Source of the DNA: Salinilacustrithrix sp034522155
GTDB lineage: Bacteria; Actinomycetota; Acidimicrobiia; Acidimicrobiales; Salinilacustritrichaceae
DNA length: 64,000 nucleotides
Assembly: GCA_034522155.1 (NCBI GenBank)
Contig: JAXHLP010000014.1
Coordinates: forward strand, 1 to 64,000
Reading direction: 5' to 3'
The notes beneath the pieces are model-generated. The model made no database searches and was not told where the DNA came from. It saw nothing but the letters and a program-made list of their open reading frames with translations. A program made the position numbers and the translations under genes. Positions within the stretch are counted from its first letter, which is position 1; each line of letters starts with the position of its first letter. Positions 25,976 to 33,830 of this stretch are shown one piece after another.

Positions 25976-26875
25976 TCAGAGGTCGGCGGGGCACTGGACG
26001 AGGTCGGCGCAGGCCTCCCGCACCGGTACCCCGAAGAAGACCGTGTCGGGCGGGAACCCGAGCGGTGCGTAGCTCCGTGAGCTGATCGCCACCAGCTGGC
26101 CGGTCGAGCTCAGCATCGGCCCGCCCTGGAACTGCACACCGATGGGCACGTCGTGGGCGATGGCGTTCGACGCGACATCGGCCACGGTCCCCTGCACGAT
26201 CGACGCGCCCTGGGCGCCGAGGCCGGACACTGCGAAGAGCCGGTCGCCGGTCTCGACCGCTGACGGATCACCGACCTCGATCGCCGGCAGGTTGGGGGCG
26301 TCCTCGGCCACGAGCAGCGCGAGGTCGCGGGCCTCGTCCCAGCTGTTGAGCTCGACGCCGAGCTGCTGATCGCCCCGACGGACGGTCACGTCGGGCCCGG
26401 GCGACACGGTGGCCGCGCGGACGGTGGTGTAGGAGGTGACGAGGAACGAGCGCTCGCTGTCACTGAACAGCACGAACGCCGTGCCGGCGACGGGCTGGCC
26501 GTTCTCGTCGAGCGTGGACACGAGGTAGACGGATTCGCGGACGCTCTCGAGCAGCTCGTCGAGGGTCTGGCCACTGGCCGAGAACTGCTCGAGCTCGTCG
26601 AGGAGCGATTCGATCTCCGTGGTCGCCTCCTCGGTCTGCTGTTCGATCACCTGTTCCGAGGACTCGACCTGGTCGGAGATCGTCGACTCCATGTCGGCCA
26701 CCCGCTGGTTCGTCTCGTCGAGCTCGAAGCGGTAGTACGCGAACAGGGCGGCACCCGAGAACGCGGCGGCGATCGACATGAAGAACAGCAACGACGCCAG
26801 CCCGAGGATCGTGCGCGGCAGGATCCGCCGCAGGAGCGAGGGCCGGTCGATCTCCGGTGATTCCTCTGCCGACAT
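25976..26875 (-). CDS. Membrane-anchored trypsin-like protein, catalytically dead
   Basis: A 299-residue protein with one N-terminal membrane helix (LGLASLLFFMSIAAAFSGAAL), a coiled coil (residues about 50-100, Glu/Gln/Ser-rich heptads), and a trypsin/HtrA-type double barrel. The catalytic His region reads TSYTTVRAA instead of the usual TNxHVV. The Asp strand ARDLALLVAED keeps the Asp. The Ser loop reads VQFQGGPML instead of GNSGGPL, so His and Ser are both gone. It probably serves as a binding or sensor domain at the cell surface. It is convergent with the PBP gene, 14 bp apart. Confidence 0.75.
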   Translation of the reverse strand: MSAEESPEIDRPSLLRRILPRTILGLASLLFFMSIAAAFSGAALFAYYRFELDETNQRVADMESTISDQVESSEQVIEQQTEEATTEIESLLDELEQFSASGQTLDELLESVRESVYLVSTLDENGQPVAGTAFVLFSDSERSFLVTSYTTVRAATVSPGPDVTVRRGDQQLGVELNSWDEARDLALLVAEDAPNLPAIEVGDPSAVETGDRLFAVSGLGAQGASIVQGTVADVASNAIAHDVPIGVQFQGGPMLSSTGQLVAISSRSYAPLGFPPDTVFFGVPVREACADLVQCPADL

Positions 26876-26934
26876 CCGGAGGAACCGTACTGCTCGCGGA
26901 CCGAACGATCCGGGCCCCCCGATAGCCTGAACAG

Positions 26935-27426
26935 GTGCTCGGACTCCTGATGATCGCCTTCCTGGTCGTCCCGATCATCGAGCTGTACCTCTTCGTCGAG
27001 GTGTCGAACGCCATCGGGTTCGGCGCCGCCCTGCTCTGGATCGTCGGCGTCAGCGTGATCGGCGCGTGGCTGGTCAAGCGCGAGGGGCTCAGCGCGCTCC
27101 AGCGAGCCAACACCAAGGCGACCGCCGGGGAGATCCCCACCGACGAGATCATCACCGGGATGCTCATCCTGTTCGCCGGCGCGCTCATGCTCACGCCGGG
27201 GTTCCTCACCGACGCCGTCGGACTGGTGCTGCTCTTCCCGCCCAGCCGGGCGCTCGTGCGCAACCGCCTCCGGCGCCGGTTCGCCTCGGGGCCGGTCGTG
27301 ATCGGCGGGCGGTTCGGGACCACGACGTTCGGTTCCACCGGTTTCGGTGGGCCGCGGCCGCCGCGGGGCGACGTCTGGGACGTCGACTCCTGGGAGGACC
27401 CACCCGACCGGCCGGAGCTCGGATGA
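26935..27426 (+). CDS. fxsA: FxsA-family membrane protein
   Basis: A 163-residue inner-membrane protein with the FxsA pattern: a first helix LLMIAFLVVPIIELYLFVEV, a second GAALLWIVGVSVIGAWLVKREGL, and a third around ILFAGALMLTPGFLTDAVGL, which carries the family PGFLTD motif. The C-terminal 50 residues are soluble and Gly/Arg-rich. In E. coli FxsA counters exclusion of phage T7 by the F plasmid; its normal job is unknown. GTG start; its stop overlaps the NUDIX start (ATGA). Confidence 0.9.
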   Translation: MLGLLMIAFLVVPIIELYLFVEVSNAIGFGAALLWIVGVSVIGAWLVKREGLSALQRANTKATAGEIPTDEIITGMLILFAGALMLTPGFLTDAVGLVLLFPPSRALVRNRLRRRFASGPVVIGGRFGTTTFGSTGFGGPRPPRGDVWDVDSWEDPPDRPELG

Positions 27427-28148
27427 CGATGCTCCCGACGAACGGTCCGGAGAACGATCCGGAGCACGGGCCGGTCGCGCCGCGACCGGGGGCCACCCTC
27501 ATGCTCCTGCGCGACGCCGACCCCGGGCTCGAGGTGCTGCTGCTGCGTCGCTCCGATCGGGCCCGCTTCGTGCCGGGCGCGCACGTGTTCCCGGGTGGCG
27601 CCGTCGACGACGCCGACCACGACACCGCGTATCGCCTCCACGCCACCACCCCCGCCGACGACCTGGCCCACCGCGTCGCCGCGATCCGCGAGTCGCTCGA
27701 GGAGGCGGGCATCCTGCTGGCGACCACCGCCGACGGCGCAGCCCTCGACCGGGCCCACCCGGTGCTCACCGAGCTCCCGGCGTTGCGTCACCGCATCGAG
27801 GCCGGCCACGACCACCTGGCCGGTGTCTGCCGCACGCACGACCTGCGCCTGGCGATCGACGACGTCGTGCCGGTCGACCGGTGGGTGACCCCGGAGGAGT
27901 CGCCGGTGCGCTTCGACGCCCGCTTCTACGTGGCGCCGACGCCGCCGGGTCAGACCGCCGTCGCCGACGACCGCGAGGTGGGCGACGCCCGGTGGTGGAA
28001 CCCCAGCCACGCCCTCGACGCCTGGCGTGCTCGTCGCATCCAGCTGATCGAACCCACCGTCGCCAGCCTCCGACTGCTGGCCGATCACGTCGCCGTCGAC
28101 GACGCGCTCGGCCACCTGCGCGACCGACCGGTTCCGGTGCGATCATGA
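27423..28148 (+). CDS. NUDIX hydrolase
   Basis: A 241-residue protein with a NUDIX fold. The motif is stretched: FPGGAVDDADHD gives the Gly-rich start, and after an insertion RESLEEAGILL supplies the REUxEExGU part, as in NUDT7/NUDT19-like CoA or nucleotide diphosphatases. The substrate cannot be assigned. It is the middle gene of a three-gene run (fxsA - nudix - MBL), joined by ATGA overlaps on both sides. Confidence 0.85.
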   Translation: MTMLPTNGPENDPEHGPVAPRPGATLMLLRDADPGLEVLLLRRSDRARFVPGAHVFPGGAVDDADHDTAYRLHATTPADDLAHRVAAIRESLEEAGILLATTADGAALDRAHPVLTELPALRHRIEAGHDHLAGVCRTHDLRLAIDDVVPVDRWVTPEESPVRFDARFYVAPTPPGQTAVADDREVGDARWWNPSHALDAWRARRIQLIEPTVASLRLLADHVAVDDALGHLRDRPVPVRS

Positions 28149-28999
28149 CCGACACCGAGACCGACGAGGGCCCCGAGGGACCCAAGCCGATCGTCCACGA
28201 GGTGGCGTCGGCGCTGAGCCCCTACATCCGGCGGGTCGTGGCCGACAACCCCGGCGCGATGACCGGCCCGGGCACCAACACCTATCTGGTGGGCATCGAC
28301 GAGATCGCCGTCATCGATCCCGGTCCCGACTCGGCCCAGCACCTCGACACCGTGGCCGGCTGCGGCGGCGACCGCATCCGGTGGATCCTGCTCACCCACA
28401 CCCACCCCGACCACGCCCCCGGCGCCACCGCGCTGGCGGAGCGCACCGGCGCGGAGGTCTGTGCCTTCGACGAGCGCGACGACGTGGCGGTCGACCGCAC
28501 CCTGGCCGACGGCGACATGATCGAAGCCACCGAGTTCCGCATCCGGGCGATCCACACGCCCGGTCATGCGTCGAACCACCTGTGCTACCTCCTCGAGGAG
28601 GAACGCACGCTGTTCTCGGGCGACCACATCATGGACGGCTCGACCGTGGTCATCGCCCCGCCCGACGGCGACATGGCCGCGTACCTCGAGTCACTCGAGA
28701 AGGTCCGGATCAAGCGGCTCCGCGCCATCGCCCCCGGACACGGGCACCTCATCACCGACCCCGACGCGAAGATCGACGAGTACGTGGCCCACCGTCTGGC
28801 GCGCGAGGCCCAGGTGCTCGGGGAGGTCGAGACGGCCGGGACGACGACGATCCCCGAGATCGTGGCATCGCTCTACCCGGGCCTGATCGACGAGCTCGTG
28901 CCCCGCGCCGGGCAGTCGGTGCACGCCCACCTCGTCAAGCTCGCCGCCGAGGGTCGCGTCAGCGGCGACGACGCCGACGGCGAGTGGACGCCCGGCTGA
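28145..28999 (+). CDS. Metallo-beta-lactamase-fold hydrolase (LACTB2-like)
   Basis: A 284-residue MBL-fold enzyme. Zinc motifs are THTHPDHAPGA (HxHxDH), TPGHASNHLCYLL (third His), FSGDHIMDGSTVV (bridging Asp) and PGHGHLI. After about residue 215 comes a winged-helix-like LACTB2 C-terminal region (HLVKLAAEGRV). LACTB2 relatives are endoribonucleases or hydrolases of unknown substrate. It is translationally coupled to the NUDIX gene. Confidence 0.9.
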   Translation: MTDTETDEGPEGPKPIVHEVASALSPYIRRVVADNPGAMTGPGTNTYLVGIDEIAVIDPGPDSAQHLDTVAGCGGDRIRWILLTHTHPDHAPGATALAERTGAEVCAFDERDDVAVDRTLADGDMIEATEFRIRAIHTPGHASNHLCYLLEEERTLFSGDHIMDGSTVVIAPPDGDMAAYLESLEKVRIKRLRAIAPGHGHLITDPDAKIDEYVAHRLAREAQVLGEVETAGTTTIPEIVASLYPGLIDELVPRAGQSVHAHLVKLAAEGRVSGDDADGEWTPG

Positions 29000-29008
29000 G
29001 GAACGGCG

Positions 29009-30184
29009 CTACAGGTCGAGGTCGTCGAGCGACGCGGCCGCCGCGTCGAGCATACGGGCCGAGCAGCCGGCCATGTCGGCCTGGGGCACGGCCTCGGTGA
29101 CGACCACCTCGGCGAGGTCGCGGAAGGCGTGCGCGGCGGGCGAGTCGCCCATCGCCACGGGCTCACCCGTGTCGTCGGCGGCCGACACCGCCGGCTCCAT
29201 GGGGATCTTGCCGAGCAACGGAACGCCGGCGTCCTCGGCCAGCGCTTCGCCACCGCCGGAGCCGAACAGCTCGTAGTGCTCGCCGTGGTCGCAGATGAAC
29301 GTGCTCATGTTCTCGACGACGCCGGCGACGCGCAGGAAGTTCTTGCGCGACATCGACACCGCACGGGACGCCACCTTCTGGGCGTTCACCGCCGGCGTGG
29401 TCACCACCAGCACCTCGGACCGGGGGATCAGCTTGGCGACGCCCATCTGCACGTCGCCGGTGCCGGGGGGCATGTCGACGAGCAGGTAGTCGAGGTCGTC
29501 GCCCCACTTCACGTCCTGGAGGAAGTGCTGGACACCGCGGTTGAGCATCAGACCGCGCCACATGAGCGCGGACTCCTCGTCATCGACCAGGAAGCCCATG
29601 GAGACGATCCGCAGCGTGCCGTCGCCGATGGCGCGCTCGTTGGGGACCATGTACTTCTTGTCGCGGATCACCTCGCCGCCGAGACGGCCCGAGACCCCCA
29701 ACAGTCGGGGCACGGAGAAGCCCCAGATGTCGGCATCGAGCACGCCGACCTTCAAGCCACGCGCGGCCATGGCCGCCGCGAGGTTGACGGTGACCGACGA
29801 CTTGCCGACGCCGCCCTTGCCCGACGACACGAGGATGACCTTGGTGGTGAGCGCGACCGAACTGTCCTCCTCGCGCTCGGCGATGTTGAACCGGGCCCGC
29901 TCCATCGCCGCGGCCTTCTCGTCCTGGTTCATCTCGTCCCACTGGAGCGACACGTGGTCGACACCCGGCATCGAGCCGACACGGGTGCGGATGTCCTTCT
30001 GGATCTGGGCCCGGAGCGGGCACCCGGCCGTGGTCAACGCGATGGTGACCGTGACCTCGCCGCCATCGACCGCGACGTCGCGGACCATCCCGAGATCGAC
30101 GATGTCGCTGCCCAGCTCGGGGTCGATGACGCCCTTGAGCATGGACTCGACATCGGTGCGGTCAACGGTGGTCTGGACAGGCAC
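29009..30184 (-). CDS. mrp: Mrp/NBP35-type Fe-S cluster carrier ATPase
   Basis: A 391-residue ApbC/Mrp protein. The N-terminal MIP18/DUF59 domain (LKGVIDPELGSDIVDLGMV, with the Cys in TTAGCPLR) is followed by the ParA-like ATPase: P-loop SSGKGGVGKSS, DADIWGFSVPRLL, LLVDMPPGTGD. The usual C-terminal CxxC for cluster binding is not obvious; single Cys occur in FICDHGEHYELFG and AGCSARM. It is divergent from a SufR-like regulator (63 bp) and close to erpA, so this is an Fe-S maturation locus. GTG start at 30184. Confidence 0.93.
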   Translation of the reverse strand: MPVQTTVDRTDVESMLKGVIDPELGSDIVDLGMVRDVAVDGGEVTVTIALTTAGCPLRAQIQKDIRTRVGSMPGVDHVSLQWDEMNQDEKAAAMERARFNIAEREEDSSVALTTKVILVSSGKGGVGKSSVTVNLAAAMAARGLKVGVLDADIWGFSVPRLLGVSGRLGGEVIRDKKYMVPNERAIGDGTLRIVSMGFLVDDEESALMWRGLMLNRGVQHFLQDVKWGDDLDYLLVDMPPGTGDVQMGVAKLIPRSEVLVVTTPAVNAQKVASRAVSMSRKNFLRVAGVVENMSTFICDHGEHYELFGSGGGEALAEDAGVPLLGKIPMEPAVSAADDTGEPVAMGDSPAAHAFRDLAEVVVTEAVPQADMAGCSARMLDAAAASLDDLDL

Positions 30185-30247
30185 GTCCCAAATTCTACCG
30201 GCAGCTCCCGTGGAAACCAGTGTGGTCTCGCCGATAGCCTGCGTCAC

Positions 30248-30910
30248 ATGGGTGACCGGCTCGAGATCCTCAAGACGTTGGGGGACAACACGCGGTACGC
30301 GATCTATCTCGAGCTCGCCCGCTCACCCCGGCCCCTGGCCACCGCCGAGGTCGCCGAGACCCTCGACCTGCACCCGAACACGGTCCGCCCCCACCTCGAG
30401 CGGATGCGCGACCTCGGGCTCGTACAGGTGGGCGCCGCCGCAACCGGCGCCGTGGGTCGCCCCCAGAACCGCTACGTGCTGGCCGACGACGCGCCGAGCC
30501 TCGGACTCGAACCGCCGGTGTTCCCACTGCTGACCCGGATGCTGCTCGCCGGCGCGGCTGCCGGGGGCATCGAGCCCGACGACCTCGCCGACGCCGGCCG
30601 GGACCACGGCCGCACCACCGCGGCAGCTGCGCCCGAGGGCATGGCCTGTGCCGACGCGCTCGAGAGCCAGCTGGCCGAGCTCGGTTTCGACCCCACCCGG
30701 GTCGACGAGGACGACGACGTCACCATCGCCTTCACCCACTGTCCGTTCCGCGAGCTCGCCGAGGCCCATCCCGACCTCGTCTGCAGCATCCACCGGGGCA
30801 TGGTCGAGGGCTTCGTCGACGCCCGGGGCGACGGGCTCGTTCGACAGTTCCACCCCCTCGTCGACCGCACGCCGTGCCAGGTCGAGCTCGAGGTCTCCCA
30901 GCGGCGATGA
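30248..30910 (+). CDS. SufR-like winged-helix Fe-S regulator
   Basis: A 220-residue ArsR-type regulator. The N-terminal winged helix (ILKTLGDNTRYAIYLEL, HPNTVRPHLERMRDLGL) is followed by a C-terminal domain with four spaced Cys: GMACADAL, THCPFREL, DLVCSIHRG and RTPCQVE. The two middle ones are 13 residues apart, as in cluster-binding SufR proteins that repress suf genes when they hold an Fe-S cluster. Mrp is divergent and erpA follows 70 bp downstream, which suits an Fe-S regulator. Confidence 0.8.
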   Translation: MGDRLEILKTLGDNTRYAIYLELARSPRPLATAEVAETLDLHPNTVRPHLERMRDLGLVQVGAAATGAVGRPQNRYVLADDAPSLGLEPPVFPLLTRMLLAGAAAGGIEPDDLADAGRDHGRTTAAAAPEGMACADALESQLAELGFDPTRVDEDDDVTIAFTHCPFRELAEAHPDLVCSIHRGMVEGFVDARGDGLVRQFHPLVDRTPCQVELEVSQRR

Positions 30911-30979
30911 GCGCCCCGACCCCGATCTGACGTGTCCTGACGTGACGCACGCCTCCGGGTACGAGATACGCTGAAGGCC

Positions 30980-31297
30980 ATGATCACGCTCACCGACACT
31001 GCGTCCAGCAAGGTCAAGAACCTCATCGACGAAGAGGGCGACGAGAACCTGGCGCTCCGGGTCGCGGTTCGGCCCGGCGGTTGCTCGGGGTTCAGCTACG
31101 AGATGTTCTTCGACACCGACGTGGCCGACGACGACAACGTCGTGACCTACGGCGACGTCCGTGTGGTGGTCGATTCGTCCAGCGCGATGATGCTCGAAGG
31201 CGCGACCCTCGACTTCCAGGACGGCCTCGAGTCCGGGTTCTCGATCAACAACCCGAACGCCCAGCGCACCTGCGGCTGCGGCTCGAGCTTCTCCTAG
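30980..31297 (+). CDS. erpA: A-type Fe-S insertion protein (ErpA/IscA)
   Basis: A 105-residue A-type carrier with the three cluster Cys: one in RPGGCSGFSYEMFF and the pair in RTCGCGSSFS at the C-terminus. The protein hands [2Fe-2S] or [4Fe-4S] clusters to target apoproteins. It follows the SufR-like gene on the same strand and is convergent with the gene at 31341-32849; a 74-bp repeat fills the junction. Confidence 0.95.
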   Translation: MITLTDTASSKVKNLIDEEGDENLALRVAVRPGGCSGFSYEMFFDTDVADDDNVVTYGDVRVVVDSSSAMMLEGATLDFQDGLESGFSINNPNAQRTCGCGSSFS

Positions 31298-31371
31298 GTC
31301 TGACCGTCCCGACTCCGTCGGGCCCGTCAGGTCCTGCGGCTCATTCCGACTCCGTCGTCATGTCGCCGTAG
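31298..31371 (-). repeat. 74-bp dispersed repeat, copy D
   Basis: Exactly 74 bp on the minus strand starting CTACGGCGACATGACGACG and ending near CGGTCAGAC. It shares the first 40 bp with the copies at 39579 and 57091, while the second half differs but keeps a GACGGAGTC core. It begins one base after the erpA stop and supplies the last nine codons (YGDMTTESE) and the stop of the convergent gene. Confidence 0.8.
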
Positions 31372-32849
31372 GTCTGACCGTCCGGGGGCACCACCACGAG
31401 CAGGCGGACGTCCTCGGGGAACTGTGTCGCCAGCTCGTCGAACCGTGATGGCGTGACCGTGGCATCCGGGTCGGCGACCACCAGCGGCGGCCACGACTGC
31501 TCGGCCGCCGCCCGCAGCTCGTCGATGGAGCGTCCGCCGGCCAGGTCTTCGTAGCGAGCCCGTTCCCCAGCCCGCTCGCCCGACGCGTCGGCGTCGGTGT
31601 CGACGACGACCTCGTCGATGCCCTCGGACTCGAGCCCGTCGATCGCGTCGGCGGCCGCGTCGAGCGGGGGCACCGGTCGATCGAGCGCCCACCACGCCAG
31701 CTTCCACTGGGCCCGGAGCCGACGACCGTGCGCCGCGGCCGCGCGGACGGACGGCATGGCCTCGACCACGGCCGTCGACGGTCGGTACTGGGGATCGCTG
31801 GCCTGCAGCACCGCGTCGAGGTCGTCGACATCGGCCTCGGGACCAGCGAGTGCACGCCACTCGCTCTCGGCATGGCGCAACCGGTCGACCGCGTCCCGCC
31901 GGCGGCGCTCGCGGTCGGGCGTTTCGTCGAGCGTGTCGTGGCCGGTCGCCGTCGTCGGCGACGAACTCGCCCCGAACCCGCCGTAGGCCTGGTCGGTGAG
32001 CGCCGAGACCCGGGCCAGGTTCTGGCTGGTCTTCGCCGAATCGATCTCGCGGTCACGCCGGCGCACGAGGAGGACGACGACCCAGCACGCGGCCACCGCG
32101 GGCAGCACGAGCACCCACGGGTTGCCGAACAGCGCGAGCACGGCCACACCGAGCACCACGCCCGCGGCGACGACCCCGAGCGCCCGGCCGACGGCTCGCC
32201 GGCTGTCCGCGTCCCACGTCGTGCGCCGACCATCGTCGTCCTCCTCGGCTCGAACGTCGGCCACACCGCCGGGCACGGCATCGGGCTCGTCGCCGGGGTC
32301 GGCCGGACCGCCGGCCGCCGGAACGGCGGTGGCGTTCGTCGCGTCGACGTCGGCGGCGGCCTCCGCGGCGGCGAGCGCCGAACGGGCCTCGACCACGTTC
32401 TGCGCCGCGACGCGCAACGCATCGGGATGGACGGCGAGGTCGGTGGCGGCGGCCCGCTCGACGACCTCGACACGACTGGCCGCCACCAACTGGTCGGCCT
32501 GCTCGATTCGACGCACGAGCCCGCGGAGCTCGTCCACGGTGGTGACGGTGTGGGGATCCGGGTCCGGCGTCCGCGCCGACCGTTGGTGCAGGTCGAGCGC
32601 GGTGTGGGCCACGGCCCGGGCCGCGAGGCCTTCGAGACGCTCGGCGGCCGCCGCATCGAGTCCCTCGCGTCCCCGCACGAGCTCGCCCCCGACGTCGGCG
32701 GCGAGCCGTTCGGCGGCGTCGACCGTGTCGGCGGCGCGGACGTACTGCGATGCCATCGACGCGGCGACCGCTCCGAGGTCGAGGCTGGGGTCGTCGTCGT
32801 GCTCGCCGTGATCGCCCTCGTGCGGGGTGCCGTCTGTCGTGTCTGCCAC
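31341..32849 (-). CDS. Hypothetical membrane protein with helical domains
   Basis: A 502-residue protein of unknown function, GTG 32849 chosen by the MADTTDGTPHEG-type start. Residues 1-185 are acidic and helical (long Ala/Glu/Val stretches suggesting a coiled coil). Two membrane helices follow (GVVAAGVVLGVAVLALF and WVLVLPAVAACWVVVLLV). A third, charged cytoplasmic part contains ERRRRDAVDRLRHAESEWRAL and ends LLVVVPPDGQTYGDMTTESE, the last residues coming from repeat D. No family was recognised. Confidence 0.75.
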   Translation of the reverse strand: MADTTDGTPHEGDHGEHDDDPSLDLGAVAASMASQYVRAADTVDAAERLAADVGGELVRGREGLDAAAAERLEGLAARAVAHTALDLHQRSARTPDPDPHTVTTVDELRGLVRRIEQADQLVAASRVEVVERAAATDLAVHPDALRVAAQNVVEARSALAAAEAAADVDATNATAVPAAGGPADPGDEPDAVPGGVADVRAEEDDDGRRTTWDADSRRAVGRALGVVAAGVVLGVAVLALFGNPWVLVLPAVAACWVVVLLVRRRDREIDSAKTSQNLARVSALTDQAYGGFGASSSPTTATGHDTLDETPDRERRRRDAVDRLRHAESEWRALAGPEADVDDLDAVLQASDPQYRPSTAVVEAMPSVRAAAAHGRRLRAQWKLAWWALDRPVPPLDAAADAIDGLESEGIDEVVVDTDADASGERAGERARYEDLAGGRSIDELRAAAEQSWPPLVVADPDATVTPSRFDELATQFPEDVRLLVVVPPDGQTYGDMTTESE

Positions 32850-32875
32850 CGTCCTCAGCCTCGCGCCCGCCGGCG

Positions 32876-33805
32876 TCAGACGAGGGCGCGGTCGAGGCTC
32901 GCTCGCATGTCCCGGGCGTCGAAGATGTAGTCGAGTCGCTCGCGGACGACACCGTCGGGGCCGGTGACGTAGAGCACGGGCTCGTAGGGCAGGCCGAGCT
33001 CGGCGATCACCGGCGCGAAGTCCTCCGGGGTCGGGGGGACCTCGTTCTCCGACGGGTCGGTGTACACCTCGGCGTGGACGAACCGGACGTCGGGATAGTC
33101 GGGGACCTGCTCGAGCAGGATGTCGAGGATCGGACCGCACACCACGGTCTGACAGAAGGCCGGCGTCGCCACGAGCAATGCAACCGGACCACCCGCGTCG
33201 AGCGCGTCGGCCACCGTCTGGCCGTGGAGATCGCACTGGGGGTCGCGGGTGCAGATCGGCGTGACGCCGCGGGCGTCGTCGGTGGTCGGGGTCTCGATGG
33301 CGGGGAGCTGGTCGCCGGGGCCGACGCGGTCGACCACCGTGGGCTCGTCGGGGGCGACGACCTGGAACTGGCTGATGACCTCGGTGCCGTCCACGTCGAC
33401 GGCGAGGTCGTAGAACCCGGCCGAGGCCGGCGTGAACTCGAAGCTGTAGTAGGGGCGGGGCAGCCCCTCGTCGTGGAGGACGGCGGTGAGTCCCTCGGCG
33501 GCGGTCTCCCCCTCGGGATTTCGGACGGACAACGTCACGTTTCCGGGGACCGCGTCGGCCGGGAGGAGCCCATCGGTGTCGGACAGGCCGAAGGGGACGC
33601 GGGCGGGCTCACCGGCGGCGTAGTACGGGCCGAAGAAGCGGACGACCGAGAGATCGGACGAGTCGAGCGTCGACTCGCCGGATCCGTCGGTGGTGCCGGA
33701 CACCTCGCCGTCGTCGGACGAACACGCCACGAGCACACCGGAGGCGGCGGCACCGAGCAGGAAACGGCGGCGTGACAAGAATGCCGGGCGGGGTCCGGGA
33801 TGCAT
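32876..33805 (-). CDS. Tat-exported lipoprotein with thioredoxin-like domain
   Basis: A 309-residue secreted protein. The signal has both a twin-arginine motif (SRRRFLLGAAASG) and a lipobox (LVAC), so Tat export followed by lipidation is expected. After an Ig-like beta region (residues about 40-160) comes a thioredoxin-like domain with LLVATPAFCQTVVCGP, a C-X4-C in the active-site position, and the cis-Pro region YEPVLYVTGPDG. It may be an extracytoplasmic redox or metallochaperone protein. It is divergent from the ferredoxin/Mo-domain fusion gene with 25 bp between starts. Confidence 0.75.
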   Translation of the reverse strand: MHPGPRPAFLSRRRFLLGAAASGVLVACSSDDGEVSGTTDGSGESTLDSSDLSVVRFFGPYYAAGEPARVPFGLSDTDGLLPADAVPGNVTLSVRNPEGETAAEGLTAVLHDEGLPRPYYSFEFTPASAGFYDLAVDVDGTEVISQFQVVAPDEPTVVDRVGPGDQLPAIETPTTDDARGVTPICTRDPQCDLHGQTVADALDAGGPVALLVATPAFCQTVVCGPILDILLEQVPDYPDVRFVHAEVYTDPSENEVPPTPEDFAPVIAELGLPYEPVLYVTGPDGVVRERLDYIFDARDMRASLDRALV

Positions 33806-33830
33806 GGGGCGCGACCGTAGTGTGGCGCCG

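Noticed and set aside
23643..25994. A 783-codon open frame on the minus strand
   Set aside because: It lies opposite the class A PBP, whose catalytic motifs are complete, and it has no motif of its own.
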